From positions 136,288,501-136,352,500 of the forward strand of contig JASDFA010000016.1 in NCBI GenBank assembly GCA_035772735.1: a DNA stretch of 64,000 bases, written 5' to 3'. Shown here piece by piece: positions 11,480 through 24,350 of this stretch. The notes beneath the pieces are model-generated. The model was given only the letters and a program-made list of their open reading frames with translations. It was not told the origin of the DNA and ran no database searches. This DNA is from Datura wrightii (Eukaryota; Streptophyta; Magnoliopsida; Solanales; Solanaceae). How positions within the stretch are numbered: the first letter of the stretch is position 1; every line of letters starts with the position of its first letter. The position numbers were made by a program, and so were the translations under genes.

Positions 11480-12718
11480 TGTAGCCCTATATGAATACCT
11501 GAACAGTGTAATTTTGTGACCACATCTGGTGAAGCCTTCTGCTCCTAGTGGGGTACTAGGGCATAAACCTGTTTTGCAGCTGACCACCTGCTGAACTAGT
11601 GGAGGCACCTTGCTGAGGGGGTCGTGCTGCTGGAGCGGGAGAATTGGCTGCAGGGCAATCTCTAATCCTATGTCCGGGTTTGCCACACACGAAACAAGCA
11701 TCCGCGCTGACCAAGCACTTCCCAGGATGGTTCTTGCCGCACTTCGAACAAGCTGGAAAAGTGCGCTCCACCTGCATGCTGCCATGATCCCTCGAGCCTG
11801 TAGCCCTGTTCCTCTGGTCTCCCCTAAACCTGGATGGCGTGCTGGTCGATGATGGAGCTGGAGCAATGGACCTGTGTTGGGTCTGCTGATATGGTCCACC
11901 CCCTGACCTAACCAGAGAAACCCCGTAGCTGTCGGTCCTGGCCCGCTTGGCCTCTCTCTACCTCCTGTAGACTGACTCCATCTGCTGCGCATGCAATACA
12001 ATACAGGGAAATTCAATGTCCTGGTGAAGCATGGCAATCTGGAAATCCTTGTCCAGGTAATTTGCTACTCTATGCATAAAATGGCTCACCCGAGCCCACT
12101 GGTCCACCACCAACTCTGGAACATATTTCGATAACCGGGTGAATTCCAATGCATATTCCTGGTAAGACAAGTTTCCCTACTTCAGATTCACAAACTCGGC
12201 CACCTTGAGCTCCCTCATCTCCCGAGGGAAGAATCGATCCATGAATACGGTGTGAAACTCATCCCAACCTATCGGGCCTGCACCCGCCGCCTTGGCATCC
12301 CTCCATTGCTTAAACCATATATGTGCAACCCCCTTTAGCTAGTAGGAGGTCAAGTCAACACATTCCTCATTGTTCACCCCCATAACCCAGGTGATTTTCA
12401 GAATCTCCTCTACAAAATCGTGTGGATCCTCGTCCACTTTTGACTCCGTGAACTCGAAGGGCTCATCCTCAAGAAATCCCTCACCCTAGTTGCCGCTGCA
12501 TTCCCATTCTAAGGGAAATGTGCCACTGTCTGATTCTGGACCTGGACAGTCATGGCCTGTGCCAGCATCTAAATCGCTTCCCTAAACTAGGCGTGGGAAG
12601 CTAGCTTTGGTGCGTGCTCCTCATGAACGGGTGGAGCTGGCTGATGCTCACCATCATGGGCACCCTCATGATCATTACTACTACCATTTCTCCTGTCATT
12701 TACTCAACGTGGAGGCAT
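11480..12718 (-). pseudogene. gag: Chromovirus gag pseudogene (capsid and zinc knuckles)
   Basis: Read from an ATG at 12718 downwards, this encodes a chromovirus Gag, the structural protein that packages element RNA into cytoplasmic particles. The capsid part is recognisable near 12240-11960 (frame with LEFTRLSKYVPELVVDQW). A Cys-rich tail at about 11760-11640 has a CxxCxxxHxxxC finger and a canonical CxxCxxxxHxxxxC knuckle (CFVCGKPGHRIRDC). It is broken by an in-frame stop at the fifth codon and by several frameshifts. The PBS and LTR at 12909-14529 lie immediately upstream, so gag, PBS and 5' LTR belong to one minus-strand element. Protease and pol are lost after about 11480. Confidence 0.85.
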
Positions 12719-12908
12719 GATTCTGCAAATGTGAATAGCATGAATTAGAAGAGTAAGGGACGTTCATCGCACGATATAGATCATGAAAGAAGGGAACATT
12801 TCCTAAACGTCTAGTAGCCTCTTCGTCAAAAGTGTGGCGCGCTTCACACCCATGAAAAAGACTCTACCGAACGCAACTTTCAGACTCCCTAGGACACATC
12901 AAATCTAT

Positions 12909-12921
12909 GGCTCTGATACCA
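12909..12921 (-). other. Primer-binding site (initiator-Met tRNA type), minus strand
   Basis: The reverse complement reads TGGTATCAGAGCC, a perfect plant initiator-Met tRNA 3'-end complement. It lies between the LTR end at 12926 and the gag start at 12718, as expected for first-strand priming. Confidence 0.9.
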
Positions 12922-12925
12922 AGTT

Positions 12926-14529
12926 TGTCACGACCTAAAAGTACACCCGGATTGTAGACACAGGACAAGGAGCTCCGAGAGACCCCAAGTAGACCCATGG
13001 CATGAGCATACATATGATTCAATCACATGAGCGGAATACTTAACATAAAGAACCTAATAATAACATAGCATAAGGGAAAATTAGTACAAGACTTATACAC
13101 TACGGTGGAATACAACTTGTAGTCTAATAAGCCTCTAAGAATGAAAGGCGAATTGATGGGACAACTCCCCAACTAATCCAACATCCAGAAACTGAAAGGA
13201 ATAACATAGAGTGTGAATATGTAACCCTCGGAACATGAGGATTCACCAAGTGCGCTGAGAGCAAATCCAAATCTATCTACGGGTGAGGACAAGCTTTAGA
13301 ATTGGGACCTGAGCCCCGAACCTACACGGTGTTCGATACTACTCCCAAAAAATATATATAGTGCTCATAATAATACATACATGAGTTCATGAGCTAGTTA
13401 AATCATAATAATCATAAACATGCTTGAAAATATGTGATCCATCCATGACATGAGGCCCGTAAGTCGGCCAAAAACATAATTCATGATTGATAAAATTCAT
13501 ACATACTTGTAGATCACGCATATAGCTTAAATTTCATAAAATCATAATGGGTAACATAATGAATTCATAATTTAAAACATAATTCATGCTGGGCTCGTAA
13601 GAACATTTATGGGATAATAGGTCATAAATCGATTCATCATGAGGCATGCATAATTAAGCTCAATTGTTTAGAAAATCAAAATCAATATCATTATAATCGA
13701 TTTAAATCTCAAAAGATAATTAAAATCCATGGATTATGTTAAGATTTCAAAATCGCAAAACCCATAATTAAATCATTAGATTTTATATAAATCAAATGCA
13801 AAACCCCATGAGTTTTTGATAAATTTTAAATAAAATCATAGAGTAGGAGCATGGGTGTTGAAGAATTTTCACATTGATGACCTTACATACCTGGGATTAT
13901 CTGGTTCTTAACTTCCCTTGCTAGCCCAAGATGGAATTTTAAGAAATTGGGGAAGAACACCTTGGATCACCTTCTGGACTCCTCTCTATACTCTTGCATG
14001 CATGAATGAGGCTTAACATGAATCCTCTTAAATGACCCTATTCAGACCTTAAAGTGACATATTTTAGTCCTTAGGAATTTAGGAATTACGAAAACACCCT
14101 TATTGAAAATGCAGAGATTCCTGGTTTCCAGTCCCCACGAGGGACCTCACGAGTTGTTACCATGGGGTACAACTCGTGGCTGAGATCCGTGATGTCTACT
14201 ACCCAAACAAGCTCAGGGGACCCCACGAATTGTGGTGGTTGACCACGACTTATGGTCACCACCCTTGGTCCCTACTACCTCAAATCCCTAGCCATATATT
14301 CCATCCTCACCACAGGTGACCTCACGAGTCATGACATTTGACCACAACTCGTGGTCACCCCCGTGGCCTCCCAATACTCTGCCAAGCCCAACCTGACCAC
14401 GAGTCACTTTACGACTCGTGTTCCCACCTAACGAGCCACCTCATGAACTGTTCTGTGACCTGGTGTGAATTTCCAATTTTTCTCCATTTTGGCTCCCGGG
14501 TCTGATCCTTGGGTTCCTGGGGTATAATA
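12926..14529 (-). mobile_element. Chromovirus 5' LTR, T4 (minus strand)
   Basis: The 3' end of the LTR (AGGTCGTGACA on the minus strand) abuts the PBS. Its 5' end is a decayed TATTATACCCC at about 14529. At roughly 1.6 kb it is the shortest full-span chromovirus LTR here. It carries CACGAGTCGTGG-like words at 14130-14460, a donor-like CAGGTATGTAAGG (GT complement at 13889-13890) and the TTGGGG...CCCATCAA stem-loop. It interrupts plus-strand LTR T5. Confidence 0.8.
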
Positions 14530-15628
14530 TATGGTTTAAGCTAAGGCTTCTCCGATTATGTTTTCAGATTTTGCATGTATTATTACAATTCAGCTTCATC
14601 ACCAAATGATGGTTCAGATTCGTTGAAAAATGATGGAGAGCAAATGCATATTTTTGGGAGTAGTGTCTAGCATCGAGTAGGCTAAGGGTCAATCAACCCT
14701 GTGCCTCAGAACTACGCATCAACGAAGGTTTACATATATACTTTGGGACCTCCTTTGTGAGCTTCCCCTGCCCCCAAGGGGCCTTGAGCTTGATATTGAT
14801 ATCATGGTAGCATCCTCGCCCTGGCAAGGACTTGGATAGCTCTGCCCACTTGAGTGTAATAGTCGTGACCACGTAAGCTCTATCATGGTAATGTTGGTTA
14901 TATGATGAGTCTCCCATTGTTCCTCATGATTTCAATTATGCATGTTCATCTGTCATGATATTATGTTTTCAGCATGTTTGACCCAATGTTCAATTTTACT
15001 TATGATTATCAGTTTTTAGCTTTGGGCCATTCGATTCAGTTATGATATTCAGTTATGTTCAGATCATGATTTCAGAAAATAGCATGCAAGCCTTACTTTT
15101 AGAATCTTATCTTAGTTATGTTTTTATGATATGCATGGTTTATGATCTTACTTAGCAGTTTTACTTACCTTGCATACTCGGTACATTTCACATACTAACC
15201 GCATACTCTATACTGTATCATTTAATGATACAGGATTGGATATTCAGGCTCAGTTTCACCATTAGCCAGATCCTCCAGTTAGCCTTAATCAGCCAGAGTT
15301 GGTGAATCCTCATCCTTTGAGGACCCTTTATCAGTTTGTACTCAGTATTTTAAGTTTCAGTTTTAGTGAGTTAGTCGAGATCTTGTCCCATCAACTCATC
15401 AGTATGTAGAGGCTATTCAGACATAGTATGTTTTTAGTTTCAGGTTGTTGTTATGTATTCAGATAATTGATATTATTTGACTTTCAGACTTCCGTTGTTA
15501 TTTGTATGTTAGACTTACGCTCTATCGTGTTGAGTTTTAGATATCATGTTCATACCATGGATCGACTTGGAGCCTCTCGGAGTTCTTTTTCCGGTGTCTC
15601 AATCTGGGCCTATGATCGGGTCATGACA
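14530..15628 (+). mobile_element. 3' part of a chromovirus LTR, T5
   Basis: The segment runs parallel to the 3' 1.1 kb of T2 (from TATGGTTTRAGC through the CTAGCAYCGAGTAGGC block, the stem-loop with CTGTATCA and the CCATGG signature) and ends GGGTCATGACA. The 5' half is missing because the minus-strand T4 element abuts at 14529. No PBS follows. Confidence 0.8.
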
Positions 15629-15639
15629 ACTTTAAATAT

Positions 15640-16339
15640 GAGCCTTAGGCATTTTTGAGATGGGGGTGGGGGTGGACGATGGTATCTCAGAGCAAGGGCA
15701 AGATGAGTTTCTCTTCTCGAATTACTTCTTCTCCTAATTTTCTATCAATTCTTTCTTGTAAACTCATGAATTCTCTTCATCTTTTGGGATTATGAGTATC
15801 TAAACATTATAGTTCTATGATTTTGGCATAAACATGAATGTTGAATGTTGATTGTTGTTATATTTTTTAAAGCTTTCGTATTGAGTTATTTATTTCTTCT
15901 TGGTCTGAATTGTTTTATTATTTAACAAAATAGTTAAGCATTTTAGATGACTCATTAATTAAACTTGAAAATTGCGAGGGCAATAAGAAGGAATAGGGCT
16001 TGTTTGTGAACTTTATAGGGAAAGGGGAACGATTTGTTAATATGGATAAAATATATCCATTAACCTTGCTTAGTTGATACATACAAAATCTTACATGCAC
16101 TTAACTATTTTTCTATGACCAAAGAAATATAGGTGCAGGGGAAGTCAAGTAGTCTTAGAGTTATTGGAAATGATTCTAAACTAAGTAATATCAACCTACA
16201 ACTAGTAACTCAAAAAAGTAAATGAATATAATAATTTGATACTTCAACTGGATTGTAGAAATTGCCAAGACCTTGGATCTTTATATCATTTAAGAAACAA
16301 CCAACCATTCAAGTATTTTTTTAAGTCTTTAATTTGTTT
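15640..16339 (+). mobile_element. Probable Athila-like LTR fragment (left part of element L's 5' LTR)
   Basis: A TTCTTGTAAACTCATGAATTCTC block and a TATTGAGTTATTTATT run resemble the transcribed half of Athila LTRs at 23.4 and 27.5 kb. It is separated from an Athila LTR tail plus PBS (18541-18703) only by minus-strand chromovirus LTR T6, so the two pieces are best read as one interrupted 5' LTR. The left boundary is unclear. No coding content. Confidence 0.5.
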
Positions 16340-18540
16340 AAGTTTGTCATGGCCCGAACATAGGCCCGGATCTAGACACGGGACAAAGAACCCCAAGAGG
16401 CTCCAAGTCTACCCATGACATGAACATATCATCTAAGCTCAACATTTTAAAATGCAGAAATAAAAAATATAACATAGCGGAAGTCTGAAAATCTCATAAC
16501 ATCTGAATACATAACACAAGTTTGAAGCTGAATACATACTGTGTCTGATAAGCCTCTACTATTAACGAGCTGATGGGACAAGACCCCAACTATTCACTAA
16601 AGTCTGAAATTGAAAGTACTGAATACAATTGATATAAAGGGCCCTCGAAAGATGAGGACTCACCAACTGATGCTGCGAGAAGCTAACGCTAAAAGTATGG
16701 CTAACAGCGGGTCTAGGCCTGAATATCTGAGCCTGTATCATGAGACGATACAACATAAAGTATGCGGTCAGTACGTGAAATATACCGAGTATTCAAGGTA
16801 AATTAAACTGCTAAGTAAATAAATAAAATCAAAGATCATGCATAATCACATAACATTTCATCATAAGAGTATGAGAATGGGGCTTGCATGCTATTATCTG
16901 AAAACATGATTTGAACATAACTGAATCTCATAACTGAATCGAATGATCCAAAGCCTAAAACTAATATTCATGAGTAAAACTGAATATTAGGTCAAATCTG
17001 CTAAAAACATAATATCAGGACTGATGAACATGCATAACTGAAATCATGAGGAACAATGGGAGACTCGTCTTATAACCGACATACCACAATAGAGCTTACG
17101 TGGGCCCGACTATTACACTCAAGAGGGAAGAGTCATCCAAAGCCTTACCAGGGCTAAGGACACTTTCATGATATCGATATCAAACTCAAGGCCCCTTGGG
17201 GGTAGGGGAAACTCACAAGGGAGGTCCCAAAGAATCTGAAAATACCTATGTTGGCACGTAGTTCTGAGGCATAGGGTTGACTTATTCTTAACCTACTCGG
17301 TGCTAGACACTACTCTCAAAAACATGCATATGCTCTCCATCGTTTTTCAACGAAGCTAAAACATGAATATGCTCTTAATCATTTTTCAATGAAGCTAAAG
17401 CATGCATATTATATATATAATCTAAAAATATAACATGAAGAGGCTTGGGCTCAAACCATACCACAAGCTGAAGATAGTGGGAGTCTAGACCCCAAAATCC
17501 ATGTGGTAAGCTAATAACATGAAATCATAAAACATACTTAATCATATGGCTTTGCCCAATACTTAAACATGCTTGAAATATTTTTAATTTATTCGAAAAC
17601 ATGAACATGAACATAGGTAATTCAAAATCATACTCTCATCATATACATCTTATCATGCTTGGATGCATATATCATAATCTCAACTTTTCATGAACTTCCA
17701 TGGATGGACATCATAATTTGTAAAACTTGAAAACATAATTTGTAATTGAAAACATTGTAAAATATGTTCACGAATCATAATTCAACATTAGAAACATGTA
17801 TAGAGTATACCCATGATAGATACTTAGAGAATTCAGAACTTGGGCTAAAACATCATAGATTCATCAACTTAGAGATTTTATGAAATTGAGGAGGGATTGG
17901 GCGTGAGTGTGGATGAATACACCCATTCATAACCTACATACCTGGGTACTTATGATTTCACAGCCCTCTTGAATGTCCACATGAAATTGAAGAAGAATTA
18001 ATGAACTTCTAGGCTTGATCACCCTTAGAAACTTCCGGACTTGCATGCATGGAGAGGGATAGGGTAAGAATGAGTGAAACCCTCTTAAAACACATCTACT
18101 GAGCTTAAAACAACGTAGTTTAGGACATAGGAGCCTAGAAATTATGAAAATGCCCTTAATGGTTCAACAAAAAATTTCATACTGCCAGAAATGACGAGTC
18201 ATTTGATAACTCGTTAGGTAAATGACGAGTCATTTTCCAACTCGTTAGGCAAATGATGAGTCTTTTGCTTAGTCTAGGAAGTACACTGGAATTTTCCACT
18301 GCCGCTCAAACCACGGGTCACTTAATGACTCATTAGGCAAATGACGAGTCATTTGCTCAGTCCATGATGTACACTAGAATTTCCCACTACTGCTCAAACC
18401 ACAGGTCACGTAAGAACTCATTAGAAAAATGATGAGTCGTTTGCTGACTTGTTAGGGGATATTCTGATCTTTACAAATGACAGGTGATTTGCCGACTCAT
18501 TAGCAAAATGATGAGTCACTTAATGACTCGTTAATTATTT
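16340..18540 (-). mobile_element. Chromovirus LTR, T6 (minus strand, 5' end missing)
   Basis: On the minus strand it ends with the CCATGACAAACTT-type terminus at about 16340. It carries the CAAG-GGGTTC signature, the hairpin TTGGGG...CCCATCAG (about 16570-16590), the donor-like CAGGTATGTAGG (17940-17941) and, near its 5' end, a dense array of ACGAGTCATTT/AACTCGTTAGG units (18190-18535). The expected TGTAATACCCC start is absent, so the first ~100 bp are lost and no TSD can be identified. Confidence 0.8.
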
Positions 18541-18703
18541 CTTTATTTTGGAATAGTTTGAATAATAGTTTAAATTGGATGAATAATCTAAAAAGTCCTC
18601 GTGGATATGATATCTGAACATTCACTATCCTATATTACTTGACGACCATTTACGCTTGCGCATGCATTTAGATGCATCAGGTGTTTGTGGCCGTTGCTAG
18701 GGA
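18541..18703 (+). mobile_element. Athila-like LTR tail and PBS of element L
   Basis: A TTACTTGACGACCATTTACGC block parallels the end of the Q LTRs (TACGACCACGTGCGC). The LTR ends CA at 18679. A six-base spacer and an Asp-tRNA-type PBS with changes (TGTGGCCGTTGCTAGGGA, 18686-18703) follow. The same six-base spacing is seen at 49261-49266 in Q. This marks 18679 as the end of a 5' LTR and the start of the internal region. Confidence 0.75.
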
Positions 18704-18799
18704 CTTGGCAAAGATTTTTTTTAGTTTAAATTTTTATTTATTTTCTTGTTTTGGTGTACCTCAGTTAACAAGTTAGTGTATCTGGATGCTCAGAGTCAA

Positions 18800-20262
18800 G
18801 GCTATCCCTTGATTCTGCTTGATCTTGAAAAAGAAAGAATAGTCCAAGAGCAAAAACAAATGGCAGAAGAAATTCATAATTCAAACACTGTTGAGAATAG
18901 GGAAGAAAGATTGGCTCACGAAATAGTACTGGAGAGGATTCCTGTGTTAAATTTTTCTAGGCTTAGCTTGGAGAATGCATCAAAGTCTATTGTGAAGCCT
19001 GATATCACAGGAAATTTCAAGCTAAAAGAAGGTGCAATGCGGCTGGTATAGAATACGTGCCAGTATCAGGGTATACCATATGAAGACCCGCGTAGGCACT
19101 TGGTCACATTCGTTGAGCTGAGCAAGAGTTTTCACTATTAGAATATCTTAGACGAATATGTGAAGCTGACACACTTTCCCTTCTTACTGATTGGAGAGCA
19201 AAGGAATGGCTACATAGTGAGCCTGTAGAATCTATTACCTCTTGGTAGATTTTGTCAAATAAATACCTCAACAGATTTTTCTCTTCAAGAAGAAAAAAAG
19301 AGTTGAAAGGGAAGATCTCAGGGTTCATTCAAAAAGATGAAGATCTTTGGCTCAAGCTTGGGAGAAATATAAAGGTTATTTGAGAAATTATCCATATCAC
19401 ATGCAGGCTAAAGAAATTATTGGCCATAACTTTATCGAAGGATTGAGGCATGAGTCCAACATATTGTTAGATGCTATAGCTAAAGGGAAAAGTTTGTCGA
19501 AGAGCTAGGATGAGATTGAGGCTTTGTAAAATTTGATGTCTGCAGGTAGTCAAGCAGAGCGTTCACCACTCAGAAGGAACTAGGTATGTTTGAGGTTGAT
19601 GGTGTCACAGCCATATGGTCAGACATTGGCCAGATGGTGAATGCTATACACAAGTTGGTAGCTGCACCATGGGTTCAACAAGTTAAGAAGGTTCAAACAT
19701 CTTGTGAGCTCTGTGGAGATGGTCATACTTACATGAGTTGCCATTAAATCCAGAATTCATTTACTATGTAGGGCAACAAAACATGGGTTATTATAACCAG
19801 GGCAACCAATTTGGCAATAATTTCAACCAAAATTCAAAAAGCCAAGTATGAGGTGGAAATCAGAATGGTTACAAATCTTAGACAAACTTTCAGCAGCCTC
19901 CACCTTAGCAAGCGAGCAGCTCTCTAGAGGAAATGATGAAACATATGATGGCACAACAACATGCTATAGCACAACAACAAGTCGAAACTCAACAACAGGC
20001 TGTTATAAATGAGATGCAGAAGTCCCTATATGAAACGGAGAGGCACATGGGATTGATGGCTTCTTTGTAGCATGCTAGACCTGCAGACACATTACTGAGC
20101 GATACAAGGCCCAATCCAAAGCAAGTAACGACCATCTCTTTAAGAAGTAGAAAGGAGTTAGTTGTAGCTCCACCTACGAAGGAAGTGCAGGAAGAAGACA
20201 AAGCACTGTAGGAAGTAGAGCCAAAACACAAAAGAAAAATCATATGGAAGGAACATATGCCT
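18800..20262 (+). pseudogene. gag: Athila-like gag pseudogene (element L)
   Basis: Fragments in several frames match the Athila-type Gag order: an N-terminal GNFKLKEGAMRLV stretch (near 19008-19050), a QYQGIPYEDPRRHL motif (about 19060-19100), a capsid region with LTHFPF, a GVTAIWSDIGQMVNAIHKL region (about 19600), and a decayed zinc knuckle CELCGDGHTYMSCH. A Gln-rich coiled tail follows (MMAQQHAIAQQQ at about 19930-20040). Many stops are TAG where related copies have Gln or Trp. Gag would form the particle capsid; here it is non-functional. The region runs into a P-rich CCTCCCCC codon run where solo LTR S1 inserted. Confidence 0.8.
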
Positions 20263-20267
20263 CCCCC

Positions 20268-22727
20268 TGTTACACCCCGTAAATTTTAAATGAATAAATA
20301 TCCTAATGGCATGTTGGTTAAGGGATTTAGAAGGCAAAAAAAAAAAGGTCGGTTTTCATTTATATCAATATATTTCCAGCAAAAAAAAACGGGGAATATA
20401 GGTGATAATAAGAACCCATGACAATTTTATATAATTTCCTTCCAATTACGCTACGAAACGCGGTCTAAACTCCATTCCGGCTTAGATACAGAGGTATAAA
20501 GCTGCAAAGAGCAATCCTACAGAGTCGGTTTAGTGAAATTCGGCCGGCGAAACGTCGTGCTATCGAGGTAAAGTAAATAGAATTGCTTTAAATTAGTAAC
20601 AATGTGTTCCTAGCCTTACAATGAGCATTTATCCCTTCTGGACTATCGAGAAATAACGAGTTTTAGACCATTTTCCGAAAGGTTGAAGTTTGGGATAAAT
20701 ATATATCAAAAGTGATAATTTCTCCCGTATATTAATGTATTTAGTTCTAATTGACATGTATATGAATGTAGTTGGGAGAAACAACAGAAGTACCGACGAA
20801 AATCACATCGGTCAGTCGAGTACTCAGAAACCAGGTATGTAAAGTTATTCTTTCGGCAAGCCAGGAAGTACAATCTAGAAAATAAATAGAATAAAGGCTA
20901 TTAATAGACACCCAGCGTATAGGAACGATTTTAGTATAATTTTCAGCAAGCATGCTAGTATATCATTACGTATCATGCGATAATCAGAATAACAGATAGT
21001 CAGATGATTTTAGATAGTATGTATTACATTTGTTGAGACTGTATCCGGTAATAGATGGCACATTTTATATTATTGAGCTATATCCAGTTATAGATGGCAT
21101 GTTCTATGTTATTGAGCTATATCCAGATATAATTAGATCAGTAATCAGATATAGAAGTAGCAGAATATAGAAGTAGCTCCAGATACCGATATAGCTCTAG
21201 AAACAGATATGGCTCTAGAAATTGATATAGCTTCAGATCACGGATAACAATAATTAGATAAATAGATAAAGGCTAGGTAGCAGTTAGCCTAGTAATCAAA
21301 AACAGTGTAAAACAGAATATAACATCAGTTGTTTGGTACGGACTGGCCTTGAAATAAAAGAAGAGAATATGATTAGTATTTTTCATTTGAGCGTGCTTGC
21401 TGTGTATGTGTTTTGCATGTTGAGACTTGTTGTGGCATGTGGGAACCCTTTAGCATCCCCACCGCCCCTGGGTTATAGCTGTGTCGATACCAGATTCAGA
21501 TATCACCACCAGCTGGGCGATGCCGTCCGACTAGAGGACGATGATGGCCGACCACCATCATAATACGGTCCAGATTACCTGCTTGCAGGGGCAGTTTAGT
21601 TTACTCTACGCAGAGCCAGATTACCCTATTTACAGGGGCAGATTACTCTGTGCGCGCTTGTGGCTGGGGACAGTTTCAGATACAGATTTTTATAAAATTA
21701 CCTTGTTGCGTGCTTGCACCCAGGGGCAGTTTTAGTCACAGATACAACAGCAGATTACCCCGTTGCGCACCTGCGCCCAGAGGAAGGAGTCTTCGGACTC
21801 AGACACAGTTTATTGTCAGAGGCCAAGACTTGAGCTACATACCCAAGGGGGCCGGTAGGAGGAGCTCACAGTTATGAGATGAGTGGAGTGACTTATTTTT
21901 GGTTGGTTTAGACCCAGGTAGGGGTAAATAGATTGTTCTGTTGGTTGGCACCTTCCGGCTTATGGGGGTCGGTCAGGTATTGTGTGTATTATTATGTATA
22001 TCTATATGTGCTATTAGATACTGATAGATAGTAGGACGACACGTCATCAGGTACGCTCAGTTTAGTTACAGAATAAATAAACTCTCCCCAGTTATCCTCA
22101 GCTAGATAGACTCAGCTACTTCCTGCTGACATGTCATGTTATTGTTGCTATTCATTTCAGTTGTATATTTCAGTTTGCTTTACATGCTCAGTACCTGTGG
22201 TACTGACGCCCGTGGGGCGCTGCATTGCTTGCCTGCAGGTACTCAAAGACGAGGAGTCGATCCCTCATGATCCTAGCCAGTGCAGAGTTATCAACTCCTG
22301 TCATCCGTAGCTTGATATTCAGAGGTGTATTTCATTTTATTTTGTTGTATAGTACGGGTAGGTCGGGGCCCTGTCCCGACCATTCTATTATTACTTCCTA
22401 GAGGCTTGCAGTCTAATGTTTCCTGTGGTGGTGGAGCCGATCGTGTGGGGCCGTGCATGTATATATGTGTTTAGTTGTTGATGTTGGCCGTGTGGGGCCT
22501 TCTTCTCGTTATAGTTAGTGACCTTGTCGGTCACAAAGGTGAATAGTAGTTGTTTCAGATTATAGTGTCATTGTTCTGGTTAGCTGTTGTGTATTGCAGG
22601 TGGCTATAGGCCTAATCGGCCGGGGGCTGTATTTACAGCCGCTATATAGCCGGCTCGTTTCTTGAAATAGAGCCAGAGTCTAGCATGCACCAGGTGCCCG
22701 TCATACCCCCCAAGGTGGGGTGTGACA
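20268..22727 (+). mobile_element. Solo LTR S1 (chromovirus-like) with TSD CCCCC
   Basis: It begins TGTTACACCCCG and ends GGTGTGACA, flanked on both sides by CCCCC (20263-20267 and 22728-22732). Removing it restores a continuous Pro-rich Athila gag reading across the site. It is 2460 bp, has no internal coding region and is therefore a solo LTR left by LTR-LTR recombination. Landmarks shared with the other chromovirus LTRs are a donor-like CAGGTATGTAAAG (GT at 20835) and a perfect 7-bp stem GGTCGGG/CCCGACC at 22361-22381. It also has a 21-51 bp periodic region of CAGATTACC-containing units at about 21570-21770. Confidence 0.9.
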
Positions 22728-22750
22728 CCCCCACCATTCCTATAGAGGCT

Positions 22751-24350
22751 TGATGAGTCGGTAATTTACCAACTCATTAGGCTCTTAAACTTGAGAGTTT
22801 TTGCTTAGTTCTTGAGTTGATTATATGGATTTTATGCCCTTTTTGCTTTTGTTGTGTGCAAATGACTAAATGTGAGAGGAAAAAATGAAGCAAAAATAAG
22901 GAAGTGAGAGCAAATCGACGGTTCACCGATGAAGACCGGTGAAACGCCGGCCAAAGGACGATTATCACTGCCTCTGAGGAATAATGCCACCGGCGAATCG
23001 TGAGTTGCCAGCGGTGACTCGCCTGTCCAGTCGCCAAAAGACACCCAAGTTTCTGGAAAGTAGCATAAAGATCCAGCAGTTCACGAATTGGTATCGGTTA
23101 AATGCTGGGTGGACCACCGATGCTCACTGGAGTTGAGTGAGGGCCTAGATAAGACACCCGATGGTTCACGAATTGGGAACAGTGAACCGCTGGTGTCTTC
23201 GTCGATTCCAGAATAGTGCTCAGGTTTATAATTGTCCAGCATGGGAAAAGAGATAAAAAGTGTCCTACTTTTCAAGATATAAATAGCAGATAAAGTACTG
23301 TGTACTAGCATACAGAAAGATAGAGAAAGATAGGGAGATATTGAGAGAGAGAGCAAAGAATATATCGCATCATTATTTCCTTTTGAGCTTCAGAACATTC
23401 TCTTAGCAGAGATAGGGAGATTTTGATTGATAAATTTGGAAAAAGTACTCTTCCCTATTTCTTCTTTGTAATAGTAAGTTTCAGCCATTGTTGGAGACTA
23501 TTTTGTGAATTTGATTTTTACTACTCGTGTTATTAAATTCAATGAACTTATTGATGAATGTATTTTTGAATTTCTTAACCATGAGTAGCTAAATCATTAA
23601 CTAGAGTTGTGTGATGATGATTACTTAATTAGAGTGGGTATTGCTAGAGTCATCTTCATATTGTTCAAATAAGTGTAAATCTGTTAGCTCTCTTCAATCT
23701 ATAAAGGAAGATCCATTGATTATGATATGTGTCTATTTATTCTTGCTTGATTGTTGCTTGTAAAAGAATAATTAAGTATTGAAAGAGAATTTAATAGTGG
23801 ATATGGATAAGAGATTGTGAAATTGGGCTAGAAATAGCTAAAATTGTAGTCTCATTCCTTATTAGTAGCTAATAGCTAGAAATTAGTACATCTGCTAATC
23901 CAATCTAATCGGGTTGAGTTAAATCGTGGCTAGAGGTTTGACAAATCTCTAGTAAGAGGTAATTAGAGCTGAAAAGCTGTAATTGCCCACTTCCCGAGAT
24001 TATTTACACTTGTTGAACTCATAAGATGACCTAGCATGTCCTGATCTAGTTAGTATATCATCTACACCACACCTCTAATCTTTCACACTCTTGTTGACAA
24101 CTTTGCTGATCCTGCTATTTTATTCCACTAAATCACCAAATACAATTCACAGCAAATTTTAATTCCCCCATTTTATTTGTTTTTATGTTAACTCTACATG
24201 GTGCAAGCTAACTTCAATTTCTCAACCGACACTTGTAACTATCATTCACTAGTCCTTGTGGGATTCGACCCCGAAACTCGTCGGGTTACTTATTTCGATA
24301 CTTCGACAGTGTATATTCTTTGCATGAAGGATATATTTTGGATGTTATCA
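22751..24350 (+). mobile_element. Solo Athila-like LTR S2 with TSD AGGCT
   Basis: TGATGAGTCGG...GATGTTATCA is flanked by AGGCT at 22746-22750 and 24351-24355. It is 1600 bp. It opens with a hairpin (GAGTCGGTAA/TTACCAACTC), then a GC-rich stretch of CACCGG/CCGGTGAA palindromic words (22915-23215), a TATAAATA box at about 23277, and the Athila U5-type GGATTCGACCCCGA word near 24262. Only 23 bases of element L separate it from S1. Excising both restores the L frame into the gag-protease linker. Confidence 0.92.

Noticed and set aside
21333..21877. Overlapping plus-strand frames inside S1
   Set aside because: They cross the internally repetitive zone of a solo LTR, overlap in different frames and show no domain.
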